From positions 434,001 through 498,000 of the forward strand of contig JAUFSD010000019.1 of assembly GCA_033030425.1 (NCBI GenBank): a stretch of DNA of 64,000 nt. The letters run 5' to 3'. The translations under genes and the position numbers were made by a program. Under the pieces are notes generated by a model. It made no database searches. It had not been told where the DNA came from and was given only the letters and a program-made list of their open reading frames with translations. How positions within the stretch are numbered: the stretch's first letter is position 1; the number at the start of each line of letters is the position of its first letter. The DNA comes from Verpa conica. Its lineage: Eukaryota > Ascomycota > Pezizomycetes > Pezizales > Morchellaceae. Of this stretch, positions 10,380 through 22,138 are shown in pieces.

Positions 10380-12749
10380 ATGTCCAGCTACAATTCTCCC
10401 TATGCGGCACTTGAGCAATCCGACAGTACCCCTCCAACTGAACGCACTCCTCTTCTCACAGGCCTTGTAAGCGCCAACATACCAGATGTAGAACAAGCTA
10501 CAAGGAGTGATGAATTTTTCCCTATCATGAGTAAAGTGATAAGCAATGGACCACTAGGGATAGAAGCACAACCTCTCGCAGCTCTGGGGAATTATTCAGA
10601 TGCAAATGAAGATTTAGGATTAAAAGAGGATAGTGTCTCCACATTCAAAGAAATCAGCTTTCACGGTGGAATATCGAATTCTAAATTCTGGGTTATCTTT
10701 ACTGGTTTGTAGAACCTGCTACCTTAGTCACTCGCATTACTAATATTTCAGCCCAGGGATCCTAATAGCCAACTTTGTATGCGAATTCTGGGGTCTTTCA
10801 AAAAGAGTTATTTACTAACTGAGACTTTGCTTAAGGTCGCAGCTGCCGATTCAACTATCATGGCCTCAACACATACATCTATCACATCTGCTTTCAACTC
10901 CTCAAATGCAGCCTCATGGCTCTCAACCTCTTTTATGCTGACTTCAACGTCATTCCAGCCTCTATATGGACGGATATCTGATACTATTGGAAGAAAAATA
11001 CCTTTTGTCTTTTCGTGCTTTGTGTTTACAGTTGCAACAGCGTGGTGTGCTCTAGCTGGAAGCATGGGAAGCTTTATTGCTGCTAGAGCGGTCTGCGGTA
11101 TTGGGGCCGGAGGAATGCTGACAATGGGTTAGTTAGTTCATAAAAATGACCAAAATCAAGACAATATTGACGGAATAGTCTAGGAGCAATTGTCCTAAGT
11201 GATATTTTACCTATTGAAATCAGGGGCAATTACCAGAGTATTAACAACCTTGCATACGGAACTGGCTCAGCGTAAGTACATTTCTTGATTCCAGTCAACG
11301 ATCCAGAAATTGATAATCAAGATAGTTTAGGAGCAGCTGTTGGAGGACTCTTAGCGGACTCTATAGGATGGAGGTGGGAATTTGGAGTACATATACCCAT
11401 CTCTAAAGTGAAGAGGATAATCATTTGCTTTAATTTGCTAAACATGTTATAAAAACTTGTAGATTCAAGTTCCATTCGGTCTCTTCTGCATGATTGTGTG
11501 CATGATAACAATTCCCAGTCCTGACAGTCGGGAGGATACGCTAGAGTTGAGCGTTTGGGAAAGGCTTAAAGAATTTGATATTAGTGGTTCTTTTTACTTG
11601 GTAGGATTGACTTGAGCAACTTGATTGAGCTATACTAATAAGATTTTATAGACAACTAGCGTAGCTTTCTTAATTCTTGGAATGAGTTTAGGCGGCAACA
11701 TTTTTCCTTGGGCTCACCCCATCGTTATCATCTCTTTGGTTCTCAGTTTCATCCTTGGAAACCTTCTATTGCGAGCCGAGGGAATAGCAAAGTCGCCAGT
11801 CATGCCTCTACAGCTTATTTGGGGTAGTCCACGAGGAAACCTTATTTTCAATAACTTCTTCGGGGCTATAACTATCAATACAGTATGTACTTCATGGAGT
11901 TTCATTCAGCTTATTGCGAAACGCTCATCAACTACATTAGGTGTTCTTTAATCTTCCGTTATACTTTCAGACGGTCCTTCTTGAGTCGGCTACTGTTGCA
12001 GGGTCCCGCCTCCTAATTCCTAGTCTGGCAGGAACCACCTCCGCTGTTGCAACAGGGATAATAATCACACGGACTGGGCGTCTCAAGCCTATAATTTTTG
12101 CGGGGTCAGTTCTTATTGTAACTGGTACAATATCTCTGTGCTGTATGAAACAGTCCCTGCCAGGATTAATCTATTTTCTGTTTCTTGTGCCAACAAATCT
12201 CGGGGTTGGGTTCACTTTCCCTTCGGCATTAATGAGTGTTCTTGCAACTAGTTCCCAAAACGATCAAGCTGTAGCGACTAGTACGTTGATCTTATGGAGA
12301 AGCTTGGGAAGTGTAATTGGCGTTGCTAGTAGTAGTCTAATCGTCCAAAATTGTTTGTCTTATTTCCTAGAGACAAGGGTCACAGGGAAAGCAAAGAAGG
12401 AGGTTATAGAGAAAGTCAGGAAAAGCGTGACTGCTATATTCAAGTTGCCAAAGGAGACTCAAGAACAAGGTGAGCGCTTGTCTGGCTTGGACTACGCCCC
12501 CATAATTGTACCAGTTTACGGAGAGATCTAACAAGTGAAATACTGAATCTACTAGTTATAAGCTCCTATGCATCGTCTCTTAGGTTTTGCTTCCTTTGGA
12601 GTGTTTTTACTGCAGTTATTGCACTTCTTACTATAATACGAATCAAACTACCGTCACTACAAGGTCGACCGGCAGTACACGATGTCACGATTAGCAACCC
12701 TAAAAAGGCAGGGGGCGGGCACCAGGCACTGAGAAATGGTAGACTTTAA
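10380..12749 (+). CDS. DHA2-type MFS transporter (Fnx1/Vba-like vacuolar basic amino acid permease), 9 exons
   Basis: Exons consistent with splice sites and frame: 10380-10704, 10757-10776, 10836-11127, 11184-11271, 11326-11386, 11463-11600, 11652-11882, 11941-12469, 12556-12749; total 1878 nt, 625 aa. All introns are 50-86 nt and GT-AG. The roughly 100-aa N-terminal tail is hydrophilic and carries an acidic-dileucine-like ERTPLL. The membrane part starts at ILIANF and shows the DHA2 signature: AAADSTIMAST, SNAASWLSTSF, LYGRISDTIGRK and the RAVCGIGAGG motif C region. About 14 hydrophobic helices are expected. The family exports drugs or moves basic amino acids into the vacuole by proton antiport; ERTPLL favours the vacuolar Fnx1/Vba branch, but this is inference. 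The gene looks intact. The 20-nt second exon should be confirmed by transcript data. Confidence 0.8.
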
Positions 12750-13289
12750 AGTGTTAGATTTAACCTTACATGAATGTTTTATGGGTAGGCTATTTGAATA
12801 AACGGGGGGAATTAGGTTAAAAGGGAAGAATATACATACAAGTCACGTCCGGCCTCCGGCCGGGTACGAACGTGAATGTAGATACACGACTAGAATAAAT
12901 GTGGAGAAGAGGTTCGCTATACCAGCCGGTCCCATGCAATGGCGGTCAAAATGTGCAACATTTGTCGGGCACCTGCTATGGGCGGTTTCCCCTACAATTA
13001 CTCGCGTGTTAATTAATAACTCGGAATTTTCATAACCACAACCAGTGGTGCTAACCGTCGAGTCAGACTGCAGTTGACTGGGGGTTTGTAATAACAAGCC
13101 AGTCTTAATTATGGACTGAAGGACTGTATGCGTCCGTGAAGATCACATAATATCTTTGTCATACTAGCTAGTGATCCTTCATATAAGGATCATTCCTCCT
13201 ATAGAGCATGTTGTAGGCACCTTATGAGAGGAGTGATTCTGGGAACCTAAGAAGACTACTTGTTTGACTATGGTAAGACCAAACCTTGC
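12750..13289. other. Intergenic DNA 3' of the MFS gene
   Basis: No supported gene. Possible minus-strand coding-like stretches (12843-13097) show no recognisable domain and are not called. The first part is the likely 3' UTR of the transporter. Confidence 0.35.
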
Positions 13290-13294
13290 TCACC

Positions 13295-13370
13295 TCCCTT
13301 TCTAGCCTAGTGGTATAGACTCTCTGGAAAGATTGCATGAGGTCATGTATTCAACTCTCCATGCAAGTAA
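13295..13370 (+). ncRNA. Possible tRNA-derived (SINE head) sequence
   Basis: An A-box-like TAGCCTAGTGGT (13305-13316) is followed about 40 nt later by a B-box-like TATTCAACTC flanked by ATGTA/TCCAT, which can pair as a T-arm (four of five pairs). The acceptor and anticodon stems are poor, so it is not a functional tRNA. It could be the Pol III head of a short interspersed element ending before family G at about 13450, or coincidence. Confidence 0.25.
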
Positions 13371-13439
13371 GTACCAGCATTAATGACTCATTGTGGAACG
13401 ACTGTAACGGGAATCCTAAATGATTCCTGTAACTGTATC

Positions 13440-13645
13440 CTAATAGTGAGAACGCCTGTTGGCAAAATTTCACGGAACAAGGGTGAGTCACTTGGTGATT
13501 CATGTAAGGAGGAACAGGGATTGGAAGAATGGTGTGATCAAGGGACAAATAGACTGTACGATAAAGTTTTTCTGTATAAATAGGAAGCGTTACTTCCTCT
13601 CTGTAATAGTCCTTTTCTTTCTTCATATAAAGTTTCTTCCTCTTT
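13440..13645 (+). repeat. Repeat family G, copy 2 (TATA plus hairpin)
   Basis: Shares with 5650-5990 and 14340-14515 the blocks gggtgagtc, cttggtgattcatgtaaggagg, gtataaata and ctctctgtaatag. The hairpin after TATA here reads GGAAG-CGTTA-CTTCC (13583-13597), so both stem halves differ from copy 1 (GGGAG/CTCCC) by paired changes. Probably a retroelement 5' regulatory region. Confidence 0.65.
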
Positions 13646-13799
13646 AAGGATAAAAAACACTTGGTATTACTCTAAGCAACGGTTACACACAACAGAACTC
13701 TTTATTTTCATAACTTCGGACACAAATCCCGCTTTAGTTTTATCAACACCTTTCTTCAACGCTATCAAATAGCTTGAAGATACTACATTGACGACATTG

Positions 13800-14340
13800 T
13801 GGATTCCTCAGCTTCGCGTCCTGAGAGTCAATCTGCCCCCTCTACCCCCCCAAAGCGTATCTTCAGCCTTCCAATATTCCCAGAAAAGTGTTCCCTTAAG
13901 TGACCTACTTTATCCCCCACCTATAGGTCTAGCTCCCTAACAAAAATATCTAGACAGTCCACTCTCCCATTCAGCACGGTCGGAAGACCAGACAAGACGC
14001 CAGAAGTCACCATCTCACTCTCTATCTTCCTGAACCCTACAGCCCCCTCCATCTCAAATGACACCATGAATGTGGAAAGCAACCACAGCGACAGCAGTGA
14101 AGACAAGGAACCCCTGGTCACTCAAGTCTTCAGTCCAGATATAAACTATCTAGAAATGGAAGAAAGTGCCATCTCCACGTCCTAGGCGTTTAACTACCTA
14201 GCTTAGCTCATTAGAAACAACACTGTTGCGGTCAGCGACAAAGTCACTAGACTACAAGGCAAAGTTAGCTCCCTTAAAGCCACCCTCAATTCCATTTACA
14301 ATCACACTCAAAGAATCCCTTCTGACTTTCACGGAGCGGT
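13800..14340 (+). pseudogene. Degenerate gag/ORF1-like coding relic
   Basis: Plus-strand codon-like sequence runs from about 13855 to 14335 with several stops and no frame longer than about 65 codons. It contains a Ser/Asp-rich part (NHSDSSEDKEPL) and a heptad-like stretch (DKVTRLQGKVSSLKATLNS), a layout reminiscent of the N-terminal part of retrotransposon gag/ORF1 proteins. Its position between two family-G promoter copies (13440-13645 and 14340-14515) suggests it is their transcript's former coding sequence. No catalytic domain is visible. Confidence 0.35.
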
Positions 14341-14520
14341 TGGAAGTGCAAAGGTGAGCTGCTTGCTGGCTCATGCAAGGAGGAACTAGAATAAGAAAAT
14401 GGCGTGATTATGGAACAAAAGGATTAAGCAAAGGAAATTTGGTGTATAAATAGAGAGCGTTGCTCCCTCTCTGTAGTAGTCTTTTTCTTTTTTTCTTCAC
14501 ACAACATTATTTATGCGGTG
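14340..14520 (+). repeat. Repeat family G, copy 3 (TATA plus hairpin)
   Basis: Third copy of the TATAAATA-hairpin-ctctctgtagtag module. The stem core GAGC-GTT-GCTC (14455-14465) is kept. The preceding blocks (gtgagctgcttgctggctcatgcaaggaggaac) align with the other two copies. Confidence 0.6.
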
Positions 14521-14630
14521 ACCAAGCTTTGCTCGGTCACAGCTACCACTATTGGTTCCCCTCCTTTTTTGACTTCAGTGTTATAGCAAACCTTTGGGCA
14601 CGCTGAGATTCTATCTTACGGCGATACTGG

Positions 14631-15109
14631 TGTTGTAGGCACCTGATAAGAAGAGTATTTCTGGTAACCATGAAGGCCACTTGTTTGACTATTTAGGTAA
14701 TTTGATCCCTTGTTTGTTTCTCGACGGGACAAGGGTTCTGTTGTAGGTACTTGATAAGAGGAGTATTCTGGGAACCACGAAGACCACTTGTTTGACTATC
14801 TAGGTAATTTGACCCCTTGTTCGTTTCTCGATGTATCAGGAGTTCGGGGAGAAGCGCGTGGGAATATAATTGCTGGCGGCTATCTCCTGCAGGGCGCCCC
14901 ACTATGCTATCCGCCGGGTACTGGGGGGGGCCCCAGAGTTGCTGTAAAGGCATAGTAAAAACACAAGCTTTGGACCCCAAAAATAACCCCTGGAGCGTCA
15001 GGAAAATTCGTCCGTCCGAACCAAATCTGAAGGGTATATGAGAGGGCATGATGTGGAGCTGACTGGTGAAAGAATCAAGGAAATCGGATAAGAACTGACG
15101 GAGTTGTGC
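14631..15109 (+). repeat. Truncated Gypsy LTR with duplicated 5' end
   Basis: The LTR 5' terminus (TGTTGTAGG) occurs twice, at 14631 and 14739, each followed by a version of gataagaggagtatt and ccacttgtttgactat. From 14739 the sequence follows the LTR to 15109, where it is cut by the 3' LTR of the Gypsy element in the opposite orientation. The 108-nt partial duplication looks like a local duplication or a small LTR-on-LTR insertion. Confidence 0.75.
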
Positions 15110-16257
15110 TGTAAAACTGGCCTATACAATTGTCCAGGCTACGTCCCACTAAGCTTAGAGTTCAGTCCGAAGGTATAAGATACCAACTACCAAGGTCTCC
15201 TCAGTCAACGGTAGTAGTTGTTCCTTTAAATCGCACAAGAGAGTTACGAACTATGATATCGTCAAGACTCACTAGAGTTAGTTAGATTTAAGCGGAAAGT
15301 TGTTCAGTTGAAGCTTCGAAAATCACAAGCAAGTTGTTGGTAATAGAGTAATAAAGTAGAGGTAGTTTGATAGATTCAAATATATTGATAAGACTCGTTC
15401 TTTCCGTTGATGTTCTGGTAAAGAGACAAATCCGCCGACTATTTTATACACCGCGGTTTGGGCTTGCGGATTTATTCTAAATCTTGATACAAACGCCTGG
15501 GAACCCCCAAAGACCCTGAAAACCTGCCAAGCAATCACGCCATACAATACAAATCTTACAACAACACCAATACAAATACATTCCCCCCATACTTATACAA
15601 ATCCCGACCAGTCCAAGCACTTTGTCCCGGCCCTTATCGTCTATTCTAGTCAAGCCCGAAGGTGTACTAGAGTAATGCAATCACGTAAAGCTGTTAGTGA
15701 ACCAATCTGTACTCTGCGGACGGGCTGATAAGTGTACTAACCACCGTATCTGTTCCGTCCTTGCAGGTTCCCTCGTGGCAGAGAGTCACCAAAGCTCTTT
15801 GGTACTAATCAGCAAGCAGTACTGGGAAGCGGGGCCTTCCTCCATACCGTTAGTTGTCAAGAAACATGCCCCGACTGACGGAGGGCACAACTCCGTCAGT
15901 TCTTATCCGATTTCCTCGATTCTTTCACCAGTCAGCTCCACATCATGCCCTCTCATATACCCTCCGGATTTGGTTCGGACGGACGAATTTTCCTGACGCT
16001 CCAGGGGTTATTTTTGGGGTCCAAAGCTTGTGTTTTTACTATGCGTTTACAGCAACTCTGAGGGGCCCCCCCAGCACCCGGTGGGTGGCACAGTGGGGCG
16101 CCCTGCAGAAGATAGCCGCCAGCAATTATATCCACACGTGCTTCTCCCCAAACCCCTGACACGTTGAGAAGCGAACACAGGGTCAAAATACCTAGATAGT
16201 CAAACAAGTGGTCTTCATGGTTCCCAGAAATACTCCTCTTATCAGGTGCCTACAATA
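15110..16257 (-). repeat. 3' LTR of the Gypsy element
   Basis: On the plus strand it runs from TGTAAAACTGG to GTGCCTACAATA; other copies end ACAACA, so the terminal CA has become TA. It is about 1.15 kb and near full length compared with the 18162-19320 copy. A promoter-like TATA segment lies near 15440-15455 (minus strand). Confidence 0.85.
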
Positions 16258-16275
16258 CTGCCCCCCTCTCTGGGT
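16258..16275 (-). other. Polypurine tract of the Gypsy element
   Basis: On the minus strand the LTR is directly preceded by AGAGAGGGGGGCAG, the expected plus-strand primer site. This confirms that 15110-16257 is the 3' LTR of this element and not a neighbour. Confidence 0.7.
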
Positions 16276-18161
16276 GTTTGCGGCCCGAAAACACTTCTTC
16301 TGACAGACTGTGGCTCCAGTAAACCTCCGACATATCACCGTAGTGTCTGTCGTAGGAAGCACTTGGCTCTGGTTTGAGTACCTCTACAGTCTCAGGCGGT
16401 GGTCCTTCACAGCTCTTGGGTTTCGACGATGGAAGTCGCGCACTAGCTCTTGGACAGGTTCGTCTATAGCGTCTAAGACTTGATACGAGCGTTGCCCATC
16501 GGATATCCCAGCCATTTCACCAAGTATTCTACTTCTCCGGCGTTGTTGCGACGCGATGCAATGATTTTTTCCACGTCGTAAACCGCCTCCCCGTACTCAT
16601 CTACTTCGTCAGGAGTTGGTGGTCTCTGCTGTTGTCCAGAGATCTTGCTCAGGCGGTAGGGCTCTAGGAGCTCTACGTGGAAGATGTTATGTATCTTGAC
16701 CTGAGGAGGCAAGTCCAACTGGCACGCGCGAGTTCCCACTAGCTTAGCAATTCTGAAAGGTCCTAGCTTTTTATGGTCCAGTTTTTTGGTGCTTCGGCGA
16801 CTTTTAATGTTGACAGCGTTGACCATGACACGGTCTCCTATTTTAAAATTTGGAGGGTCCATGTGTTTCTGGTCAAAGTACTTCCCCATTCGTTCTCTGG
16901 TTTCTTTCAGACGGTTGCTAGCCTTGTCGTGGTTGCCTCGTACATAGTGAGCGTATAGTTCGCTAGCTGGGTTCTTGACTTCCACTTGAGCTGGCCAGTT
17001 GGTTCGCGGGTGGTAACCATAGTTCGTGTAGAAAGGGGTTTGCTTCATAGTTGTTGTAGCTGAGTTATTATATGCGTACTCAGCTAGAGGAAGCAATTCA
17101 ACCCAATCATTCTGTTTGTAGTTACAAAATGCATGAATGTAGTGTTCTAGTACTTGGTTGACCCGTTCTGTTTGTCCGTCTGTTTGAGGGTGGAACGCCG
17201 TGCTCATCCGAGTTTTCACATTGAGGAGAGACATCAGCAATCCCCAGAAGCTGGAGGTAAACTTAGCGTCTCTGTCAGAGACGATGCTGAGAGGTAAGCC
17301 ATGATAGCGTCAAATTTGGCTCAGGAAAGTTTTGGCTAGGTCTCGAGCCATAGCTGATTCTTTCAAAGGAATAAAATGCAACATTTTTGTAAACCTGTCC
17401 ACGACGACCCATATCTGTGTCATTCCTTCAGACAATGGAAGTTGCGTAATAAAGTCCATAGACACGGATTCCCACGGGCAGTACGGTGTTTCGAGAGGCA
17501 ACAATTTACCGTATTTTCTGTGTTGGCTTGGTTTGTTGTGTTGGCAGTGGTCACAGGAACGAACGTAATCGTCCACCCAGTGATCTAGGTTTGGCCAGTA
17601 GAAGTTTCGTGAGATTAGTTCTAGTGTTTTGTCCTGGCCAAAGTGTCCTGCGATTTTAGAATCGTGTTCTGCTTCTGCAATCTCGATTTTGAGGGTCTCG
17701 TTTGCTGGTATATAAAGTCTGTTTTGGAAGTATACCAGGTTGTCGTGCACTGAGAATTCCTTTGCTGCTCCTGACTCCTTCCTGAAAACCTTCTCCCTAA
17801 TTCCTACCCATTTAGGGTCTCCCAGCCCCGCCTGCTGTACTTTACCCAAAAACTCCTTGTCCCAGTTGACAATTTTCATGGCAGCAAGCGAGGCTGACGA
17901 TACCAATTCCACTTCTCTGGGTTCCAACTCGAGCTGTCCAGATTTGAAAAACATTTCCACGGGTTGTTTGTCAGTGGTGCCCCCCCCTTCCAGGCGGTAC
18001 TCCGAACGCCTTGATAGTGCATCAGCCTTTCCATTTTTTGTTCCGGGTGGATAAATGATTTTAAAATCGAACTCGGCAAGGTTTTCCGCCCATCTAGCCT
18101 GTCGCCTCGTGACTTGCTTAGTGGTAGAGAAGTACTCTAGGTTACGGTGATCGGTGTAAAC
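16276..18161 (-). pseudogene. Gypsy pol 3' part: RNase H end, integrase, chromodomain
   Basis: Minus-strand translation starts within RNase H (VYTDHRNLEYF, ending in KADALSRR), then the H2C2 integrase zinc motif (H...H...CDHCQ), the integrase core (SMDFITQLP, and NVKTRMSTAFHPQTDGQTERVNQ with the catalytic Glu) and a chromodomain (VEKIIASRR...EYLVKWLGYP). One in-frame stop at about 17308 (SQI-stop-RYHGLP, ancestral Trp likely) and a frameshift near 16485 just after the chromodomain core inactivate it. The chromodomain marks it as a chromovirus, a group known to direct integration to marked chromatin. RT is not continuous with this part because a solo LTR and a deletion intervene. Confidence 0.85.
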
Positions 18162-19320
18162 TGTTGTAGGCACCTGATAAGAGGAGTATTTCTGGGAACC
18201 ATGAAGACCACTTGTTTGACTATCTAGGTAACTAAAGTCCTTGTTCGTTTCTTGAGATACGCGATAGGGGTTTGGGGAGAAGCGCGTGTGAATATTATTG
18301 CTGGCGGCTATCTCCTGCAGAGCACCCTACTGTGCCACCCACCAGGTGCTGGGGGGCCCCTCAGAGTTGCTGTAAACACATAGTAAAAACACAAGCTTTG
18401 GACCCGAAAAATAACCCCTGGAGCGTCAGGAAAATTCGTCCGTCCGAACCAAATCCGGAGGGTATATGAGAGAGCATGATTTGGAGCTGACTGGTGAAAG
18501 AATCGAGGAAATCAGATAAGAACTGACGGAGTTGTGCTCTCCGCCAGTCGGGGCATGTTTCTTGACAAACTAACGGTATGAAGGAATGCCCCGCTTCCCA
18601 GTACTGCTTGCTGATTAGTACCAAAGAGCTTTGGTGACTCTCTGCCACGAGGGAACATGCAAGGACGGAACAGATACAGTGGTTAGTACACTTATCGGCC
18701 CGTCCGCAGAGTACAGATTGGTTCACTAACAGCTTTACATGATTGCATTACTCTAGTACACCTTCGGGCTTGACTAGAATAGACGATAGGGCCGGGACAA
18801 AGTGCTTGGACTGGTCGGGATTTGTATAAGTATGGGGGGAATGTATTTGTATTGGCGATTGTTACTGTGTTGTAAGATTTGTATTGTATGGCGTGATTGC
18901 TTGGCAGGTTTTCAGGGTCTTCGGGGGTTCCCAGGCGTTTGTATTAGGATTTAGAATAAATCCGCGAGCCCAAACCGCGGTATATAAAATAGTCGGCAGA
19001 TTTGTCTCTTTACCAAAACATCAACGGGAAGAACGAGTCTTATCAATATATTTGAATCTATCGAACTACCTTTACCATATACACTCTATTACAAACATCT
19101 TGCTTGTGACTTTCGAACTTCAACTGAACAACTTTCCGCTCTAACCAACTAACTCTAGTGAGTCTTGACGATATCGTAGTTTGTAACTCTCTTGTGCAAT
19201 TTAAAGGAACAACTACTACCGTTGACTGAGGAGACCTTGGTAGTGGGTATCTTATACCTTCGAACTGAACTCTAAGCTTGACGGGATGTAGCCTGGATAA
19301 TTGTATAGGCCAGTTTTACA
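18162..19320 (+). repeat. Full-length Gypsy-family LTR, opposite orientation, inside Gypsy pol
   Basis: Starts TGTTGTAGGCACC and ends CCAGTTTTACA, 1159 bp, with a TATATAAAAT box at 18981-18990. Flanks are taaac and cttac, so there is no TSD, and about 200 residues of RT are missing between the two sides. The junction is therefore a rearrangement (deletion or LTR-LTR recombination) and not a clean solo-LTR insertion. Confidence 0.85.
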
Positions 19321-19401
19321 CTTACATAGCCGGATCATTTTTTCCAAGTACTCCTTCAACACACCCAATTCCAATGCCGATAGGTTATACACTGGACCCC
19401 A
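19321..19401 (-). pseudogene. Small Gypsy RT fragment
   Basis: Minus-strand translation GPVYNLSALELGVLKEYLEKM is the start of Gypsy reverse transcriptase. It continues the RT N-terminal segment at 22139-22342 once the 19407-22138 element is removed. Confidence 0.8.
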
Positions 19402-20164
19402 AGTAGTGTAACACAATCACACACTAGTTTTGTGCAAGCACTACTCCGCACTAATCTAGTGGATGAATTGCGGTAGGGAGAGGTTTCAGGCTAAGCCTAG
19501 TAGCTATCTCATAGAGATTGACTAACTAGACGAGACTCGGTAGGCTAATATACTGATATAAACTAAAGGTAGCCAGTCAATTGCATAGGCCATCAGCAAA
19601 TATAAAATTGTGTCCTGAGACGCAAGCACTCTGTCAGGATACATGCTTACTAATTTGTATATCAGGTACATCCTTACTCTCCTGACACAAATAATCGGTA
19701 CCACAGTCTCCTGACGCCTCCTGACGTCTCCCGGGAGGCTTCAGAGACTCTGGTGGAGACTCCTGAGGCATTCCATAACTCTCTAAAGTTTCCCGGTACT
19801 TTTTTACTGCAGAGCTGTCTACCAGAGCCCCCAAAGCCCCAACAGCAGCCTCTAAAGCACTGATAGTAGCTACCGGAGCTCTGGGGGGGTTATTTCTCCC
19901 GAAAATAAAACACCCGCAGCTGGCTAAAATTCGCTAAGTCCCCAGACGGTTACCCGGCCTGCACCCATCACACCCATATATCCCTCGCCAAATCCTCTAA
20001 GTCCCCACAGTCTCGCGTACCTGCAGCAACCCCTACCTGCAGCAACCCCCTACCCCTACCCCCTACCTCCCCCACATACAGTCTATTATAGAGCTAACAA
20101 TCTATTTAGAATCACGAGAACCTCCTCCAGCAAAGCCTGCCTCCGGTAGTAGCACTGGGCCACA

Positions 20165-21335
20165 AGCAAGCAAGCAATGTACCCGTGTCGGTACAAACAC
20201 CCCGTGTCCGACGCGTCAATGTGATCCCAGAGAACCCCCAGCGCGACAACTATAGCAAGACCCCCCCCAGGACCCCCAGCAGGGCTCCAGCAGCGTTCAG
20301 CAGCCTCCAGGCCACCAAGCGAGCAACCTACCCGTCACGGTACAAACCCCCCACGTCCGACGTGTCGACGTGACCCCAGAGGACTCCCAGCAGGACAACT
20401 GCAGCAAGACCCGCCCAGGACCCCCAGCAAGCCTCCAGCAGCCTTCAGCAGTCTCCGGGCCACCAAGCGAGCAACCTATCTGTCCAGGTACGAACACCCT
20501 TTGTCCAACGCGTCGACTGGACCTCGAACTGACGCCCAGCGCGACAGCAGGCAGCAGACCCCTAGGACCCCCCCCCAGGACCTCCAGCAAGGCTCCAGCA
20601 GCCTTCAGCAGTCTCCGGGCCACCAAGCGAACAACCTACCCGTCGTGGTACGAACCCTCCATGTCCGACGCGTCGATGTGACCCCCAGAGAACCCCCAGC
20701 GCGACAGCAGCAGCAGGACCCCCCCAGGACCCCCAGCAAGACTCCAGCAGCCTTCAGCAGTCTCCGGGCCACCAAGCGAACAACCTACCCGTCACGGTAC
20801 GAACCCTCCATGTCCAACGCGTCGACTGGACCTTGAACTGACGTGCAAGCAGGCAGGCAGGCAGCAAGCAAGCAAGCAGGCAGGCAGGCAGCAAGCAAGC
20901 AAGCAAGCAGGCAGGCAGGCGGGGGGCAGGCAGGCGGGGGCCATGTTCTCCCTTATAGAGAGAACAACTTACCCGAGTAGGTACGAACTCCCTGTGTCCG
21001 ACGCGTCGACTGGACCTCGAGCTGACACCCAGCGCAGCAGCAGGCAGCAGACCCCCAGGACCTCCCCCAGGACCTCCAGCAAGGCTCCAGCAGCCTTCAG
21101 CAGTCTCCGGGCCACCAAGCGAATAACCTACCCGTGACGGTACGAACCCCCCGTGTCCTACCCCTTGACGTGACTCCCAGAGAACCCCCAGCGCGACAGC
21201 AGCAGCAGGACCCCCCCAGCACCCCCAGCAAGCCTCCAGCAGCCTCCAGGCCACCAAGCGAACAACCTACCCGTGACGGTACGAACCCCCCGTGTCCCAC
21301 GCCTCAACGTGACCCCCAGACGACTCCCAGCGCGC
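20165..21335. repeat. GC-rich satellite array, about 8 units of 140-185 bp
   Basis: A diagnostic block (acctacccgtcacggtac with variants) recurs at about 20175, 20328, 20474, 20634, 20784, 20968, 21128 and 21267. Each is followed by gtccgacgcgtcgac-like sequence and a CAG-rich spacer (cccagcgcgacagcagcagc). Long open frames here arise from the repeat composition and are not genes. Confidence 0.85.
20848..20940. repeat. (AGGC/AAGC)n microsatellite
   Basis: Uninterrupted caggcaggcagcaagcaagc tetranucleotide variants. A second similar tract is at 21337-21402 and a related one at 51108-51172. Confidence 0.9.
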
Positions 21336-22138
21336 AGCAGGCAGGCAGGCAGGCAGGCAGGCAAGCAGGCAGGCAGGCAGGCAAGCAGGCAGGCAGGGGG
21401 GGGGGCGAAGCAGCAGTATTTTGTATATAGACTAGAAAATGTACATAGTAAAATAAATAAATTTTTAAAGACTCCGAACCGTGACTGCCAGTGTGACTAC
21501 CAGCGTGACTAGCAAAGCCCCCCCAGAGACTGCTATAGAGTCTCCTGACGTCTCCTGACGCCTCCAGAGGCGACTATGGGAGCCTCCGGAGCTCTTCTGA
21601 GAGCTCTGACAGCTAGCCGAGCGTCTCTGAGACAAACCCCGTCTCCTGATCGTCAAATTCTACCAACCGTATCCTGTGAATCAGAGGCATCAGGTGCGTC
21701 AGAGAGAAACCTTCAAGTATGCTGATGTATATTGATAACTAACTTAGGTAGCTGAATCCTGCCGACCCAAAACTAGCTAGACATGGCAGGTTTTATACTA
21801 AAACAAAAACATACATAAACTAGCCGGGGCATTCTATGCTCCAGTCCAAAAACAAACAAACAGAAATCAAAAATAACCCGGCACAACCATTCCTCCATTC
21901 CTGTCATGTTCCACCGATCCCAGTTCCCTAATCTCCGATCCATGCAAGGATCAAAACACTAAAGAAATACTAATCATCCCGATCCGGTACTATCCCGGTA
22001 CAACAATTGCTCCGCTTCCGGCGGGGTTCCCAAACATAGTAGAATAGATTCAAAGAAACAATAAAGAAATCCCAAAGTGGTTAGTGCCATAACCGCATCA
22101 AAAACAAAGAACAAAGTAACACAGCAGGGGCGGTTACA

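Larger units (their letters stand above)
19407..22138. mobile_element. 2.7-kb TG..CA element with satellite core, TSD agtag
   Basis: Begins TGTAACAC and ends GGTTACA; the 5-bp flanks agtag (19402-19406 and 22139-22143) are identical, and excision restores the Gypsy RT reading (DLDPIAKPT then GPVYNLS). The termini form a short TGTAAC/GTTACA inverted repeat. No transposase or RT is encoded. Two related segments rich in gtctcctgacg lie at about 19690-19890 and 21470-21620, flanking a roughly 1.2-kb satellite array. It could be a giant solo LTR or a non-autonomous LTR-type element. I could not find two long terminal repeats inside it. Confidence 0.75.

Noticed and set aside
15110..19320. Interpreting the LTRs at 15110-16257 and 18162-19320 as the pair of one Gypsy element
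   Set aside because: They are in opposite orientation, the second has no primer site beside it, and gag lies beyond it at 22-25 kb.
20165..21335. CRISPR-like array
   Set aside because: Units are about 150 bp without uniform short spacers; the host is eukaryotic and no cas gene is present. It is a satellite.
20185..21512. Open frames of 60-167 codons across the satellite array
   Set aside because: Repeat-driven; Pro/Arg/Ser-rich peptides from CAG- and CCC-rich units with no conservation of frame between units.
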